From: Megaustenia siamemsis
Lineage: Eukaryota > Mollusca > Gastropoda > Stylommatophora > Ariophantidae
NCBI GenBank assembly: GCA_032433765.1
Contig: JAVIAB010000047.1
Span: 15,789,107-15,853,106, forward strand
Direction: 5' to 3'
DNA: 64,000 bases
Positions 1-12,890 of this stretch are shown one piece after another (positions within the stretch are counted from its first letter, which is position 1; each line of letters opens with the position of its first letter). The position numbers and the translations under genes are program-made. The notes beneath the pieces were generated by a model, which worked only from the letters and a program-made list of their open reading frames with translations, did no database searches and was not told where the DNA came from.

Positions 1-3000
1 ATGATGTTACGTTGCCACGTGGATGAATCTTGACTTTTCCTACTTGAGATTTTCCTGACTGATGTACTTTACTGCTCTCCCAGTGTTGCCATCTACAGGG
101 ATGATGTCACGTGGAAGAATCTTGACTTTTCCTACTTGAGATTTTCCTGACTGATGTACTTTACTGCTCTCCCAGTGTTGTCATCTACAGGGATGATGTC
201 ACGTTGCCACGTGGAAGAATCTTGACTTTTCCTACTTGAGATTTTCCTGACTGATGTACTTTACTGCTCTCCCAGTGTTGTCATCTACAGGGATGATGTC
301 ACGTAGCCACGTGGAAGAATCTTGACTTTTCCTACTTGAGATTTTCCTGACTGATGTACTTTACTGCTCTCCCAGTGTTGCCATCTACAGGGATGATGTC
401 ACGTTGCCACGTGGAAGAATCTTGACTTTTCCCACTTGAGATTTTCCTGACTGATGTACTTTACTGCTCTCCCAGTGTTGCCATCTACAGGGATGATGTC
501 ACGTTGCCACGTGGAAGAATCTTGACTTTTCCCACTTGAGATTTTCCTGACTGATGTACTTTACTGCTCTCCCAGTGTTGCCATCTACAGGGATGATGTT
601 ACGTTGCCACGTGGAAGAATCTTGACTTTTCCTACTTGAGATTTTCCTGACTGATGTACTTTACTGCTCTCCCAGTGTTGCCATCTACAGGGATGATGTC
701 ACGTTGCCACGTGGAAGAATCTTGACTTTTCCCACTTGAGATTTTCCTGACTGATGTACTTTACTGCTCTCCCAGTGTTGCCATCTACAGGGATGATGTC
801 ACGTTGCCACGTGGAAGAATCTTGACTTTTCCCACTTGAGATTTTCCTGACTGATGTACTTTACTGCTCTCCCAGTGTTGTCATCTACAGGGATGATGTC
901 ACGTTGCCACGTGGAAGAATCTTGACTTTTCCTACTTGAGATTTTCCTGACTGATGTACTTTACTGCTCTCCCAGTGTTGTCATCTACAGGGATGATGTC
1001 ACGTTGCCACGTGGAAGAATCTTGACTTTTCCTACTTGAGATTTTCCTGACTGATGTACTTTACTGCTCTCCCAGTGTTGCCATCTACAGGGATGATGTC
1101 ACGTTGCCACGTGGAAGAATCTTGACTTTCCCTACTTGAGATTTTCCTGACTGATGTACTTTACTGCTCTCCCAGTGTTGCCATCTACAGGGATGATGTT
1201 ACGTTGCCACGTGGAAGAATCTTGACTTTTCCCACTTGAGATTTTCCTGACTGATGTACTTTACTGCTCTCCCAGTGTTGCCATCTACAGGGATGATGTT
1301 ACGTTGCCACGTGGAAGAATCTTGACTTTTCCTACTTGAGATTTTCCTGACTGATGTACTTTACTGCTCTCCCAGTGTTGTCATCTACAGGGATGATGTC
1401 ACGTTGCCACGTGGAAGAATCTTGACTTTTCCCACTTGAGATTTTCCTGACTGATGTACTTTACTGCTCTCCCAGTGTTGTCATCTACAGGGATGATGTT
1501 ACGTTGCCACGTGGAAGAATCTTGACTTTTCCTACTTGAGATTTTCCTGACTGATGTACTTTACTGCTCTCCCAGTGTTGCCATCTACAGGGATGATGTC
1601 ACGTGGAAGAATCTTGACTTTCCCCACTTGAGATTTTCCTGACTGATGTACTTTACTGCTCTCCCAGTGTTGCCATCTACAGGGATGATGTCACGTTGCC
1701 ACGTGGAAGAATCTTGACTTTTCCCACTTGAGATTTTTCTGACTGATGTACTTTACTGCTCTCCCAGTGTTGCCATCTACAGGGATGATGTCACGTTGCC
1801 ACGTGGAAGAATCTTGACTTTTCCCACTTGAGATTTTCCTGACTGATGTACTTTACTGCTCTCCCAGTGTTGCCATCTACAGGGATGATGTTACGTTGCC
1901 ACGTGGAAGAATCTTGACTTTTCCTACTTGAGATTTTCCTGACTGATGTACTTTACTGCTCTCCCAGTGTTGCCATCTACAGGGATGATGTCACGTTGCC
2001 ACGTGGAAGAATCTTGACTTTTCCTACTTGAGATTTTCCTGACTGATGTACTTTACTGCTCTCCCAGTGTTGCCATCTACAGGGATGATGTTACGTTGCC
2101 ACGTGGAAGAATCTTGACTTTCCCCACTTGAGATTTTCCTGACTGATGTACTTTACTGCTCTCCCAGTGTTGCCATCTACAGGGATGATGTTACGTTGCC
2201 ACGTGGAAGAATCTTGACTTTTCCTACTTGAGATTTTCCTGACTGATGTACTTTACTGCTCTCCCAGTGTTGTCATCTACAGGGATGATGTCACGTTGCC
2301 ACGTGGAAGAATCTTGACTTTTCCTACTTGAGATTTTCCTGACTGATGTACTTTACTGCTCTCCCAGTGTTGTCATCTACAGGGATGATGTCACGTTGCC
2401 ACGTGGAAGAATCTTGACTTTTCCTACTTGAGATTTTCCTGACTGATGTACTTTACTGCTCTCCCAGTGTTGCCATCTACAGGGATGATGTCACGTTGCC
2501 ACGTGGAAGAATCTTGACTTTTCCCACTTGAGATTTTCCTGACTGATGTACTTTACTGCTCTCCCAGTGTTGCCATCTACAGGGATGATGTCACGTAGCC
2601 ACGTGGAAGAATCTTGACTTTTCCCACTTGAGATTTTCCTGACTGATGTACTTTACTGCTCTCCCAGTGTTGTCATCTACAGGGATGATGTCACGTTGCC
2701 ACGTGGAAGAATCTTGACTTTTCCTACTTGAGATTTTCCTGACTGATGTACTTTACTGCTCTCCCAGTGTTGTCATCTACGGGATGATGTCACGTTGCCA
2801 CGTGGAAGAATCTTGACTTTTCCCACTTGAGATTTTCCTGACTGATGTACTTTACTGCTCTCCCAGTGTTGTCATCTACAGGGATGATGTCACGTTGCCA
2901 CGTGGAAGAATCTTGACTTTTCCTACTTGAGATTTTCCTGACTGATGTACTTTACTGCTCTCCCAGTGTTGTCATCTACAGGGATGATGTCACGTTGCCA

Positions 3001-6000
3001 CGTGGAAGAATCTTGACTTTTCCTACTTGAGATTTTCCTGACTGATGTACTTTACTGCTCTCCCAGTGTTGCCATCTACAGGGATGATGTCACGTTGCCA
3101 CGTGGAAGAATCTTGACTTTTCCTACTTGAGATTTTTCTGACTGATGTACTTTACTGCTCTCCCAGTGTTGTCATCTACAGGGATGATGTCACGTTGCCA
3201 CGTGGAAGAATCTTGACTTTTCCTACTTGAGATTTTCCTGACTGATGTACTTTACTGCTCTCCCAGTGTTGTCATCTACAGGGATGATGTCACGTTGCCA
3301 CGTGGAAGAATCTTGACTTTTCCTACTTGAGATTTTCCTGACTGATGTACTTTACTGCTCTCCCAGTGTTGCCATCTACAGGGATGATGTCACGTTGTCA
3401 CGTGGAAGAATCTTGACTTTTCCTACTTGAGATTTTCCTGACTGATGTACTTTACTGCTCTCCCAGTGTTGCCATCTACAGGGATGATGTTACGTTGCCA
3501 CGTGGAAGAATCTTGACTTTTCCCACTTGAGATTTTCCTGACTGATGTACTTTACTGCTCTCCCAGTGTTGCCATCTACAGGGATGATGTTACGTTGCCA
3601 CGTGGAAGAATCTTGACTTTTCCTACTTGAGATTTTCCTGACTGATGTACTTTACTGCTCTCCCAGTGTTGTCATCTACAGGGATGATGTCACGTTGCCA
3701 CGTGGAAGAATCTTGACTTTTCCTACTTGAGATTTTCCTGACTGATGTACTTTACTGCTCTCCCAGTGTTGTCATCTACAGGGATGATGTCACGTTGCCA
3801 CGTGGAAGAATCTTGACTTTTCCTACTTGAGATTTTCCTGACTGATGTACTTTACTGCTCTCCCAGTGTTGCCATCTACAGGGATGATGTCACGTTGCCA
3901 CGTGGAAGAATCTTGACTTTTCCCACTTGAGATTTTCCTGACTGATGTACTTTACTGCTCTCCCAGTGTTGCCATCTACAGGGATGATGTTACGTTGCCA
4001 CGTGGAAGAATCTTGACTTTTCCCACTTGAGATTTTCCTGACTGATGTACTTTACTGCTCTCCCAGTGTTGCCATCTACAGGGATGATGTCACGTTGCCA
4101 CGTGGAAGAATCTTGACTTTTCCCACTTGAGATTTTCCTGACTGATGTACTTTACTGCTCTCCCAGTGTTGTCATCTACAGGGATGATGTCACGTTGCCA
4201 CGTGGAAGAATCTTGACTTTTCCTACTTGAGATTTTCCTGACTGATGTACTTTACTGCTCTCCCAGTGTTGCCATCTACAGGGATGATGTCACGTTGCCA
4301 CGTGGAAGAATCTTGACTTTTCCCACTTGAGATTTTCCTGACTGATGTACTTTACTGCTCTCCCAGTGTTGCCATCTACAGGGATGATGTCACGTAGCCA
4401 CGTGGAAGAATCTTGACTTTTCCCACTTGAGATTTTCCTGACTGATGTACTTTACTGCTCTCCCAGTGTTGTCATCTACAGGGATGATGTCACGTTGCCA
4501 CGTGGAAGAATCTTGACTTTTCCTACTTGAGATTTTCCTGACTGATGTACTTTACTGCTCTCCCAGTGTTGTCATCTACAGGGATGATGTCACGTTGCCA
4601 CGTGGAAGAATCTTGACTTTTCCCACTTGAGATTTTCCTGACTGATGTACTTTACTGCTCTCCCAGTGTTGTCATCTACAGGGATGATGTCACGTTGCCA
4701 CGTGGAAGAATCTTGACTTTTCCTACTTGAGATTTTCCTGACTGATGTACTTTACTGCTCTCCCAGTGTTGTCATCTACAGGGATGATGTCACGTTGCCA
4801 CGTGGAAGAATCTTGACTTTTCCTACTTGAGATTTTCCTGACTGATGTACTTTACTGCTCTCCCAGTGTTGCCATCTACAGGGATGATGTCACGTTGCCA
4901 CGTGGAAGAATCTTGACTTTTCCTACTTGAGATTTTCCTGACTGATGTACTTTACTGCTCTCCCAGTGTTGTCATCTACAGGGATGATGTCACGTTGCCA
5001 CGTGGAAGAATCTTGACTTTTCCTACTTGAGATTTTCCTGACTGATGTACTTTACTGCTCTCCCAGTGTTGTCATCTACGGGGATGATGTCACGTTGCCA
5101 CGTGGAAGAATCTTGACTTTTCCTACTTGAGATTTTCCTGACTGATGTACTTTACTGCTCTCCCAGTGTTGCCATCTACAGGGATGATGTCACGTTGTCA
5201 CGTGGAAGAATCTTGACTTTCCCTACTTGAGATTTTCCTGACTGATGTACTTTACTGCTCTCCCAGTGTTGCTATCTACAGGGATGATGTCACGTTGCCA
5301 CGTGGAAGAATCTTGACTTTTCCCACTTGAGATTTTCCTGACTGATGTACTTTACTGCTCTCCCAGTGTTGCCATCTACAGGGATGATGTTACGTTGCCA
5401 CGTGGAAGAATCTTGACTTTTCCTACTTGAGATTTTCCTGACTGATGTACTTTACTGCTCTCCCAGTGTTGTCATCTACAGGGATGATGTCACGTTGCCA
5501 CGTGGAAGAATCTTGACTTTTCCCACTTGAGATTTTCCTGACTGATGTACTTTACTGCTCTCCCAGTGTTGTCATCTACAGGGATGATGTTACGTTGCCC
5601 GTGGAAGAATCTTGACTTTTCCTACTTGAGATTTTCCTGACTGATGTACTTTACTGCTCTCCCAGTGTTGCCATCTACAGGGATGATGTCACGTGGAAGA
5701 ATCTTGACTTTCCCCACTTGAGATTTTCCTGACTGATGTACTTTACTGCTCTCCCAGTGTTGCCATCTACAGGGATGATGTCACGTTGCCACGTGGAAGA
5801 ATCTTGACTTTTCCCACTTGAGATTTTCCTGACTGATGTACTTTACTGCTCTCCCAGTGTTGCCATCTACAGGGATGATGTCACGTTGCCACGTGGAAGA
5901 ATCTTGACTTTTCCCACTTGAGATTTTCCTGACTGATGTACTTTACTGCTCTCCCAGTGTTGCCATCTACAGGGATGATGTTACGTAGCCACGTGGAAGA

Positions 6001-9000
6001 ATCTTGACTTTTCCCACTTGAGATTTTCCTGACTGATGTACTTTACTGCTCTCCCAGTGTTGCCATCTACAGGGATGATGTCACGTTGCCACGTGGAAGA
6101 ATCTTGACTTTTCCCACTTGAGATTTTCCTGACTGATGTACTTTACTGCTCTCCCAGTGTTGTCATCTACAGGGATGATGTCACGTTGCCACGTGGAAGA
6201 ATCTTGACTTTTCCTACTTGAGATTTTCCTGACTGATGTACTTTACTGCTCTCCCAGTGTTGCCATCTACAGGGATGATGTTACGTTGCCACGTGGAAGA
6301 ATCTTGACTTTTCCTACTTGAGATTTTCCTGACTGATGTACTTTACTGCTCTCCCAGTGTTGCCATCTACAGGGATGATGTTACGTTGCCACGTGGAAGA
6401 ATCTTGACTTTTCCTACTTGAGATTTTCCTGACTGATGTACTTTACTGCTCTCCCAGTGTTGTCATCTACAGGGATGATGTCACGTTGCCACGTGGAAGA
6501 ATCTTGACTTTTCCCACTTGAGATTTTCCTGACTGATGTACTTTACTGCTCTCCCAGTGTTGTCATCTACAGGGATGATGTTACGTTGCCACGTGGAAGA
6601 ATCTTGACTTTTCCTACTTGAGATTTTCCTGACTGATGTACTTTACTGCTCTCCCAGTGTTGCCATCTACAGGGATGATGTCACGTGGAAGAATCTTGAC
6701 TTTCCCACTTGAGATTTTCCTGACTGATGTACTTTACTGCTCTCCCAGTGTTGCCATCTACAGGGATGATGTCACGTTGCCACGTGGAAGAATCTTGACT
6801 TTCCCTACTTGAGATTTTCCTGACTGATGTACTTTACTGCTCTCCCAGTGTTGCCATCTACAGGGATGATGTTACGTTGCCACGTGGAAGAATCTTGACT
6901 TTTCCTACTTGAGATTTTCCTGACTGATGTACTTTACTGCTCTCCCAGTGTTGCCATCTACAGGGATGATGTTACGTTGCCACGTGGAAGAATCTTGACT
7001 TTTCCTACTTGAGATTTTCCTGACTGATGTACTTTACTGCTCTCCCAGTGTTGTCATCTACAGGGATGATGTCACGTTGCCACGTGGAAGAATCTTGACT
7101 TTTCCTACTTGAGATTTTCCTGACTGATGTACTTTACTGCTCTCCCAGTGTTGCCATCTACAGTGATGATGTCACGTTGCCACGTGGAAGAATCTTGACT
7201 TTTCCCACTTGAGATTTTCCTGACTGATGTACTTTACTGCTCTCCCAGTGTTGCCATCTACAGGGATGATGTCACGTTGCCACGTGGAAGAATCTTGACT
7301 TTTCCCACTTGAGATTTTCCTGACTGATGTACTTTACTGCTCTCCCAGTGTTGCCATCTACAGTGATGATGTCACGTTGCCACGTGGAAGAATCTTGACT
7401 TTCCCACTTGAGATTTTCCTGACTGATGTACTTTACTGCTCTCCCAGTGTTGTCATCTACAGGGATGATGTCACGTTGCCACGTGGAAGAATCTTGACTT
7501 TTCCTACTTGAGATTTTCCTGACTGATGTACTTTACTGCTCTCCCAGTGTTGTCATCTACAGGGATGATGTCACGTAGCCACGTGGAAGAATCTTGACTT
7601 TTCCTACTTGAGATTTTCCTGACTGATGTACTTTACTGCTCTCCCAGTGTTGCCATCTACAGTGATGATGTCACGTTGCCACGTGGAAGAATCTTGACTT
7701 TTCCCACTTGAGATTTTCCTGACTGATGTACTTTACTGCTCTCCCAGTGTTGCCATCTACAGGGATGATGTCACGTTGCCACGTGGAAGAATCTTGACTT
7801 TTCCCACTTGAGATTTTCCTGACTGATGTACTTTACTGCTCTCCCAGTGTTGCCATCTACAGGGATGATGTCACGTTGCCACGTGGAAGAATCTTGACTT
7901 TTCCTACTTGAGATTTTCCTGACTGATGTACTTTACTGCTCTCCCAGTGTTGCCATCTACAGGGATGATGTCACGTTGCCACGTGGAAGAATCTTGACTT
8001 TTCCTACTTGAGATTTTCCTGACTGATGTACTTTACTGCTCTCCCAGTGTTGCCATCTACAGTGATGATGTTACGTTGCCACGTGGAAGAATCTTGACTT
8101 TCCCACTTGAGATTTTCCTGACTGATGTACTTTACTGCTCTCCCAGTGTTGCCATCTACAGGGATGATGTCACGTTGCCACGTGGAAGAATCTTGACTTT
8201 TCCTACTTGAGATTTTCTGACTGATGTACTTTACTGCTCTCCCAGTGTTGCCATCTACAGGGATGATGTCACGTTGTCACGTGGAAGAATCTTGACTTTT
8301 CCTACTTGAGATTTTCCTGACTGATGTACTTTACTGCTCTCCCAGTGTTGCCATCTACAGGGATGATGTCACGTTGCCACGTGGAAGAATCTTGACTTTT
8401 CCCACTTGAGATTTTCCTGACTGATGTACTTTACTGCTCTCCCAGTGTTGCCATCTACAGGGATGATGTCACGTTGCCACGTGGAAGAATCTTGACTTTT
8501 CCTACTTGAGATTTTCCTGACTGATGTACTTTACTGCTCTCCCAGTGTTGCCATCTACAGGGATGATGTTACGTTGCCACGTGGAAGAATCTTGACTTTT
8601 CCTACTTGAGATTTTCCTGACTGATGTACTTTACTGCTCTCCCAGTGTTGCCATCTACAGGGATGATGTCACGTTGCCACGTGGAAGAATCTTGACTTTT
8701 CCTACTTGAGATTTTCCTGACTGATGTACTTTACTGCTCTCCCAGTGTTGCCATCTACAGGGATGATGTCACGTTGTCACATGGAAGAATCTTGACTTTT
8801 CTTACTTGAGATTTTCCTGACTGATGTACTTTACTGCTCTCCCAGTGTTGCCATCTACAGGAATGATGTTACGTTGCCACGTGGAAGAATCTTGACTTTT
8901 CCCACTTGAGATTTTCCTGACTGATGTACTTTACTGCTCTCCCAGTGTTGCCATCTACAGGGATGATGTTACGTTGCCACGTGGAAGAATCTTGACTTTT

Positions 9001-10094
9001 CCTACTTGAGATTTTCCTGACTGATGTACTTTACTGTTCTCCCAGTGTTGTCATCTACAGGGATGATGTCACGTTGCCACGTGGAAGAATCTTGACTTTT
9101 CCTACTTGAGATTTTCCTGACTGATGTACTTTACTGATCTCCCAGTGTTGTCATCTACAGGGATGATGTCACGTAGCCACGTGGAAGAATCTTGACTTTT
9201 CCTACTTGAGATTTTCCTGACTGATGTACTTTACTGCTCTCCCAGTGTTGCCATCTACAGGGATGATGTCACGTTGCCAAGTGGAAGAATCTTGACTTTT
9301 CCCACTTGAGATTTTCCTGACTGATGTACTTTACTGCTCTCCCAGTGTTGCCATCTACAGGGATGATGTCACGTAGCCACGTGGAAGAATCTTGACTTTT
9401 CCCACTTGAGATTTTCCTGACTGATGTACTTTACTGCTCTCCCAGTGTTGCCATCTACAGGGATGATGTCACGTTGCCACGTGGAAGAATCTTGACTTTT
9501 CCCACTTGAGATTTTCCTGACTGATGTACTTTACTGCTCTCCCAGTGTTGTCATATACAGGGATGATGTCACGTTGTCACGTGGAAGAATCTTGACTTTT
9601 CCTACTTGAGATTTTCCTGACTGATGTACTTTACTGCTCTCCCAGTGTTGTCATCTACGGGGATGATGTCACGTTGCCACGTGGAAGAATCTTGACTTTT
9701 CCTACTTGAGATTTTCCTGACTGATGTACTTTACTGCTCTCCCAGTGTTGTCATATACAGGGATGATGTCACGTTGTCACGTGGAAGAATCTTGACTTTT
9801 CCTACTTGAGATTTTCCTGACTGATGTACTTTACTGCTCTCCCAGTGTTGCCATCTACAGGGATGATGTCACGTTGTCACGTGGAAGAATCTTGACTTTC
9901 CCTACTTGAGATTTTCCTGACTGATGTACTTTACTGCTCTCCCAGTGTTGCCATCTACAGGGATGATGTCACGTTGTCACGTGGAAGAATCTTGACTTTT
10001 CCTACTTGAGATTTTCCTGACTGATGTACTTTACTGCTCTCCCAGTGTTGCCATCTTTAGGGATGATGTCACGATGTCACGTGGAAGAATCTTG
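1..10094. repeat. 100-bp satellite array (about 101 units), open at left edge
   Basis: Head-to-tail units of 100 bp run from the first base to 10094, where the last unit breaks off at CTTG before CGCGCG. Units differ at a few recurrent sites: C/T in GATGTCACG versus GATGTTACG, C/T in TTTTCCCAC versus TTTTCCTAC, and GCC/GTC before ATCTACAGGG. A 92-bp variant lacking 8 bp occurs near 101, 1595, 5682 and 6676. Every unit keeps the palindrome CACGTG with only a few exceptions. There is no open reading frame of note. The left boundary lies outside the window. Confidence 0.97.
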
Positions 10095-10255
10095 CGCGCG
10101 CATTGTTCAGGAAGCAACTTTTTTTTCCTTTTCCTTCATTTTTGCCACGCCTCCACATTCCCACAATAATTAAAAACAAACGAACAAAAAAACTACGACA
10201 CATATATGTCTAAAAGACATCGACAAGGATTTCTATTTCTTTCTTTTTTTTAGAT

Positions 10256-10480
10256 AGATGAGTTGGCCGTGTACTCTAGTGTTTGGTTTCTCGTGGCAAA
10301 GCGCAGTGCCAAAGGGTACGGTTTCGATCCTGCTTCGGACCATATTTTGTTCTTTGTTTCTTTCTGTCGTTGATGGTGATTTTTTTCGAGTGCTGTGAAT
10401 ACCCCCACCCTCTAAAATGATTCGCTGATCTATCGTCTCGGAAGTTTCCCTCTATAATAATATTCATTTCCGGCATCGAG
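10256..10480 (+). repeat. tRNA-derived SINE (Leu/Ser-like head)
   Basis: The head has a tRNA-like A-box region (TTGGCCGTG) and a B box, GGTTTCGATCC, followed by TGCTTCGGACCA and a T-rich body. The same B-box-plus-body segment recurs near 57826 and 58261. The 3' part (ATGATTCG.TGATCT.TCG..TCGGAA) recurs near 49665-49710. The internal promoter is degenerate, so this is a SINE and not a functional tRNA gene. Confidence 0.6.
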
Positions 10481-10680
10481 ACAGAGAGGTTGTTGGTTCA
10501 AGTCCCGGCTGCACCGGTTTGGATTTTTATTTATGATTTCTCTCTGCGGCACCCACCCCTGATCTCAGCAGCGAGACCCGGCTTGAACCGTCAATTACTC
10601 ATGGACGGAAAAAAATATGAGTACCTCCGAAGACGGAGTTATCTGCCGAAGATGGACCCTTGTGCACACGGCTGACAGGG
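10481..10680 (+). repeat. Second tRNA-like SINE fragment
   Basis: It directly follows the previous SINE. A B-box-like GGTTCAAGTCC at about 10495 is followed by CGGCTGCACC and an unrelated body that ends near GGCTGACAGG. No A box is convincing. A short open frame here looks incidental. Confidence 0.4.
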
Positions 10681-10786
10681 AAAAACGATTTCTTCTTTTC
10701 TCTTTTCACAGATACCTAAAGGTGTCATGGTGATATCATTTGTCGTTCTTGAGCTGCTCGAACTGTCTGAATTAGTGATTTTCCTT

Positions 10787-11085
10787 TGTTATTACATGTC
10801 TCTGTCACTGCATCTATCCATCTTCATCTGGGTCTTCCTCTTGGTCTTTTCCCATGCATTCTTGAGAAAAACGCCCTTGATGGTGATTGGTGAGGATTCA
10901 TTCTGACCAGGTGGCCAAACCATTTAAGTTTTTGTTGTTCTATATATTCTTGGCAGAGTTTTGTTCCTACTATTTTTCTTATGGTTTCATTTAGTATTCT
11001 ATATCTTCTCGTGTTGTTTGTTACTTTTCTCTAGCATCGCATCTCACTTGTATTGATCTTTCTTAACGAAAACGGTTTAACACGC
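10787..11085 (-). pseudogene. RTE-type LINE 3' coding fragment
   Basis: Read on the minus strand, the DNA encodes KWFGHLVRMNP, then GKRPRGRPR and RWIDAVT, with an internal stop. This is the C-terminal signature (WxGHxxRM ... KRxRGRPRxxW) of RTE/BovB-like LINE polyproteins, downstream of the reverse transcriptase domain. It is short and degenerate, so it is a dead copy. Confidence 0.65.
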
Positions 11086-11142
11086 AAAATTCATTCCTAG
11101 TCTCTAGGGACTTCATAAGAGGTGAAAAGATGGCGAACGCAA

Positions 11143-11143
11143 A

Positions 11144-11213
<70 letters not shown>

Positions 11214-11215
11214 TT
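11143..11215. repeat. (TA)n microsatellite
   Basis: This is a nearly pure alternating AT tract. Two similar tracts lie at about 12103-12171 and 12261-12300, just upstream of the TMTC exon. Confidence 0.95.
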
Positions 11216-12097
11216 ATTATTTGTCTCCTCCCGACATATATAAGGGGCTGTCGTTTGATATAGTTGTGCAGGTTTTACAAGTTTCGGACCACTAAGAAGG
11301 TATGCTTGATCAATATTTCCTTTCCAAAGAAAGAAGTAAGATAGGAGATTACTTTACTGCGAATAAATCCAAGATAAGGCACGGAAGAGCTGGGACCACT
11401 TACTGATCTGTACACTGAGATTTTTTTCCCCCGTTCTCCTTGTGTGTTGTGATCTTAAAACAGGTCTTGTCAAGGCCCGATAGTTCCGTCTATAGGTGTG
11501 GGCCTGTCAGTGAGACTCTACTTTAACCGTACACCCACCTATTGGGTTAACCAGCCTACCATATCTAGCTGGTCTCACCGTCTCGTTCTATTAACTTCAT
11601 CGACCGACATGGTATACTTTAATAAGGGATATGTGCACACTAAAGTAGACTTTAACATTCTCGCTATGTCGATTTATTATTTATTTTCGTCTAGAGCCTC
11701 ACTCTCGAGTAGGTGGAGCCTAAAACCAAATGATCAAGGCGGAGCCTCTAGATGTCATGTATACTTCCAATTACTGACCGAGAATGTGGTGGCGTTTGAC
11801 CTAAATGTTTATTCCTCTAAATGAACTGTAATTTTTTTAAAAATTTTAATCCGTTTACTGGCTGATAGACAACTGATAACTGGTATCTGTGGGCTATCGA
11901 TAAGATGCCCTGACTACTTATTAAATGGTCCATTATGATTATAATGACGTACATCTGCCTCCACTGATCATCGACCACATGGTGGTAGTAAGTAATGGAT
12001 ATACGGTCAAACGATCACAGACTTCACAACTGCATCTTCTGTGCTTGGTTACAAAGAACATTTATTTGTGATATAAATTAATGTTAAAAATGTAGTT

Positions 12098-12102
<5 letters not shown>
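11216..12102. other. Unassigned DNA upstream of the TMTC exon
   Basis: This stretch is not simple-sequence and matches no other repeat in the window. A 108-codon open frame at 11498-11824 (+) has no recognisable domain and composition like its surroundings. If the first coding exon is also near the transcription start, the promoter could lie here, but no TATA/Inr arrangement stands out. Confidence 0.3.
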
Positions 12103-12175
<73 letters not shown>

Positions 12176-12258
12176 CTTAGTGTATTTTTTTTGCGAATGA
12201 CGAATTCTGTATATGATAAATCATTTATTAGTTGTGGTTTATTCTGTTTATGGTTCCT

Positions 12259-12300
<42 letters not shown>
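12103..12300. repeat. (TA)n tracts immediately 5' of TMTC exon 1
   Basis: Two alternating TA tracts (about 12103-12171 and 12261-12300) flank about 90 bp of ordinary sequence. The second is in frame with the downstream TMTC reading frame and yields a spurious Ile-Tyr repeat extension, which should not be counted as protein. Confidence 0.9.
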
Positions 12301-12350
12301 TTATGAAAGAACATCAGAGCATGATGACAGACAATACAATTTCATACAAA

Positions 12351-12589
12351 ATGCTCGGAAAGCACAAGATGATAGTTTACATATTGCCGTGCATCCTGGC
12401 TTTAGTCTGCTACCTCAACGGTCTGAAGGGTCAGTTTGTTCATGATGATGTCTTCGCTATACAGAACAATCCTGACGTCAAAGGTCTGCGGCCGCTGCTG
12501 GAAGTCTTCAACAACGATTTCTGGGGGACGCCGATGGCGGACGTCAAGAGTCACAAGTCTTATAGACCCTTGTGTGTTCTCACTTTCAG
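12351..12589 (+). CDS. TMTC1-like: TMTC-family protein, first recognisable coding exon (N-terminal membrane segment and luminal loop)
   Basis: TMTC proteins are ER multipass membrane enzymes of the GT-C type, with C-terminal TPR repeats, that O-mannosylate cadherins. Seen here: a hydrophobic first helix ([19 protein letters not shown]), then [15 protein letters not shown] with the acidic pair (12444-12449) in the first luminal loop, NDFWGTPM, and the family hallmark [13 protein letters not shown]. The FVHDD...NNPDV wording is closest to TMTC1, and the NDFWGTPM wording also resembles TMTC3, so the paralogue is not certain. Start candidates are Met codons at 12303, 12321, 12351 and 12369. I use 12351 because it lies clear of the TA-repeat-derived region, but an upstream coding or UTR exon is possible. 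The exon ends ACTTTCAG, leaving two bases of an Arg codon (phase 2), followed by GCAAGT. Confidence 0.88.
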
Positions 12590-12689
12590 GCAAGTGTTTT
12601 AAAAAGAAATATTATTATTAGTATTACTATTATTATTGTTTTATAACAGACAAAACTTAGACTGGAACTGTTGATGTCCATGTCTTGGT

Positions 12690-12821
12690 GTCTCTTTCAC
12701 TCTCTCTTTCTTTCTCTCGCTCATTAACTCTTTCTTTCTTCTTTCTTCTTTCTCTCTCTCTCTTACTCTCTCTCTTTATTTCTTTTCTCATTCTCTTTCT
12801 CACTCTCTTTCTCCTTCTCTC

Positions 12822-12868
<47 letters not shown>

Positions 12869-12890
12869 CTCTTTCTTTCTTTCTTTCAGA
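12690..12890. repeat. CT-rich simple sequence
   Basis: This is a run of TC, TTTC and TTC repeats ending just before a LINE fragment. The Leu/Ser-rich open frame across it is a simple-repeat artefact. Confidence 0.9.

Noticed and set aside
11125..11140. AAGATGGCGAAC resembling a YY1 site as a TMTC promoter
   Set aside because: It is a single short match beside a LINE fragment and a TA tract. It is not enough to call regulation.
12191..12350. Upstream extension of TMTC with an Ile-Tyr repeat
   Set aside because: It is encoded by a (TA)n microsatellite. Family members lack it and several Met codons lie downstream.
12590..12602. Ordinary GT donor at 12594 for TMTC exon 1
   Set aside because: It would add CAA and place exon 2 in the wrong frame, losing LDYYISGGNP.
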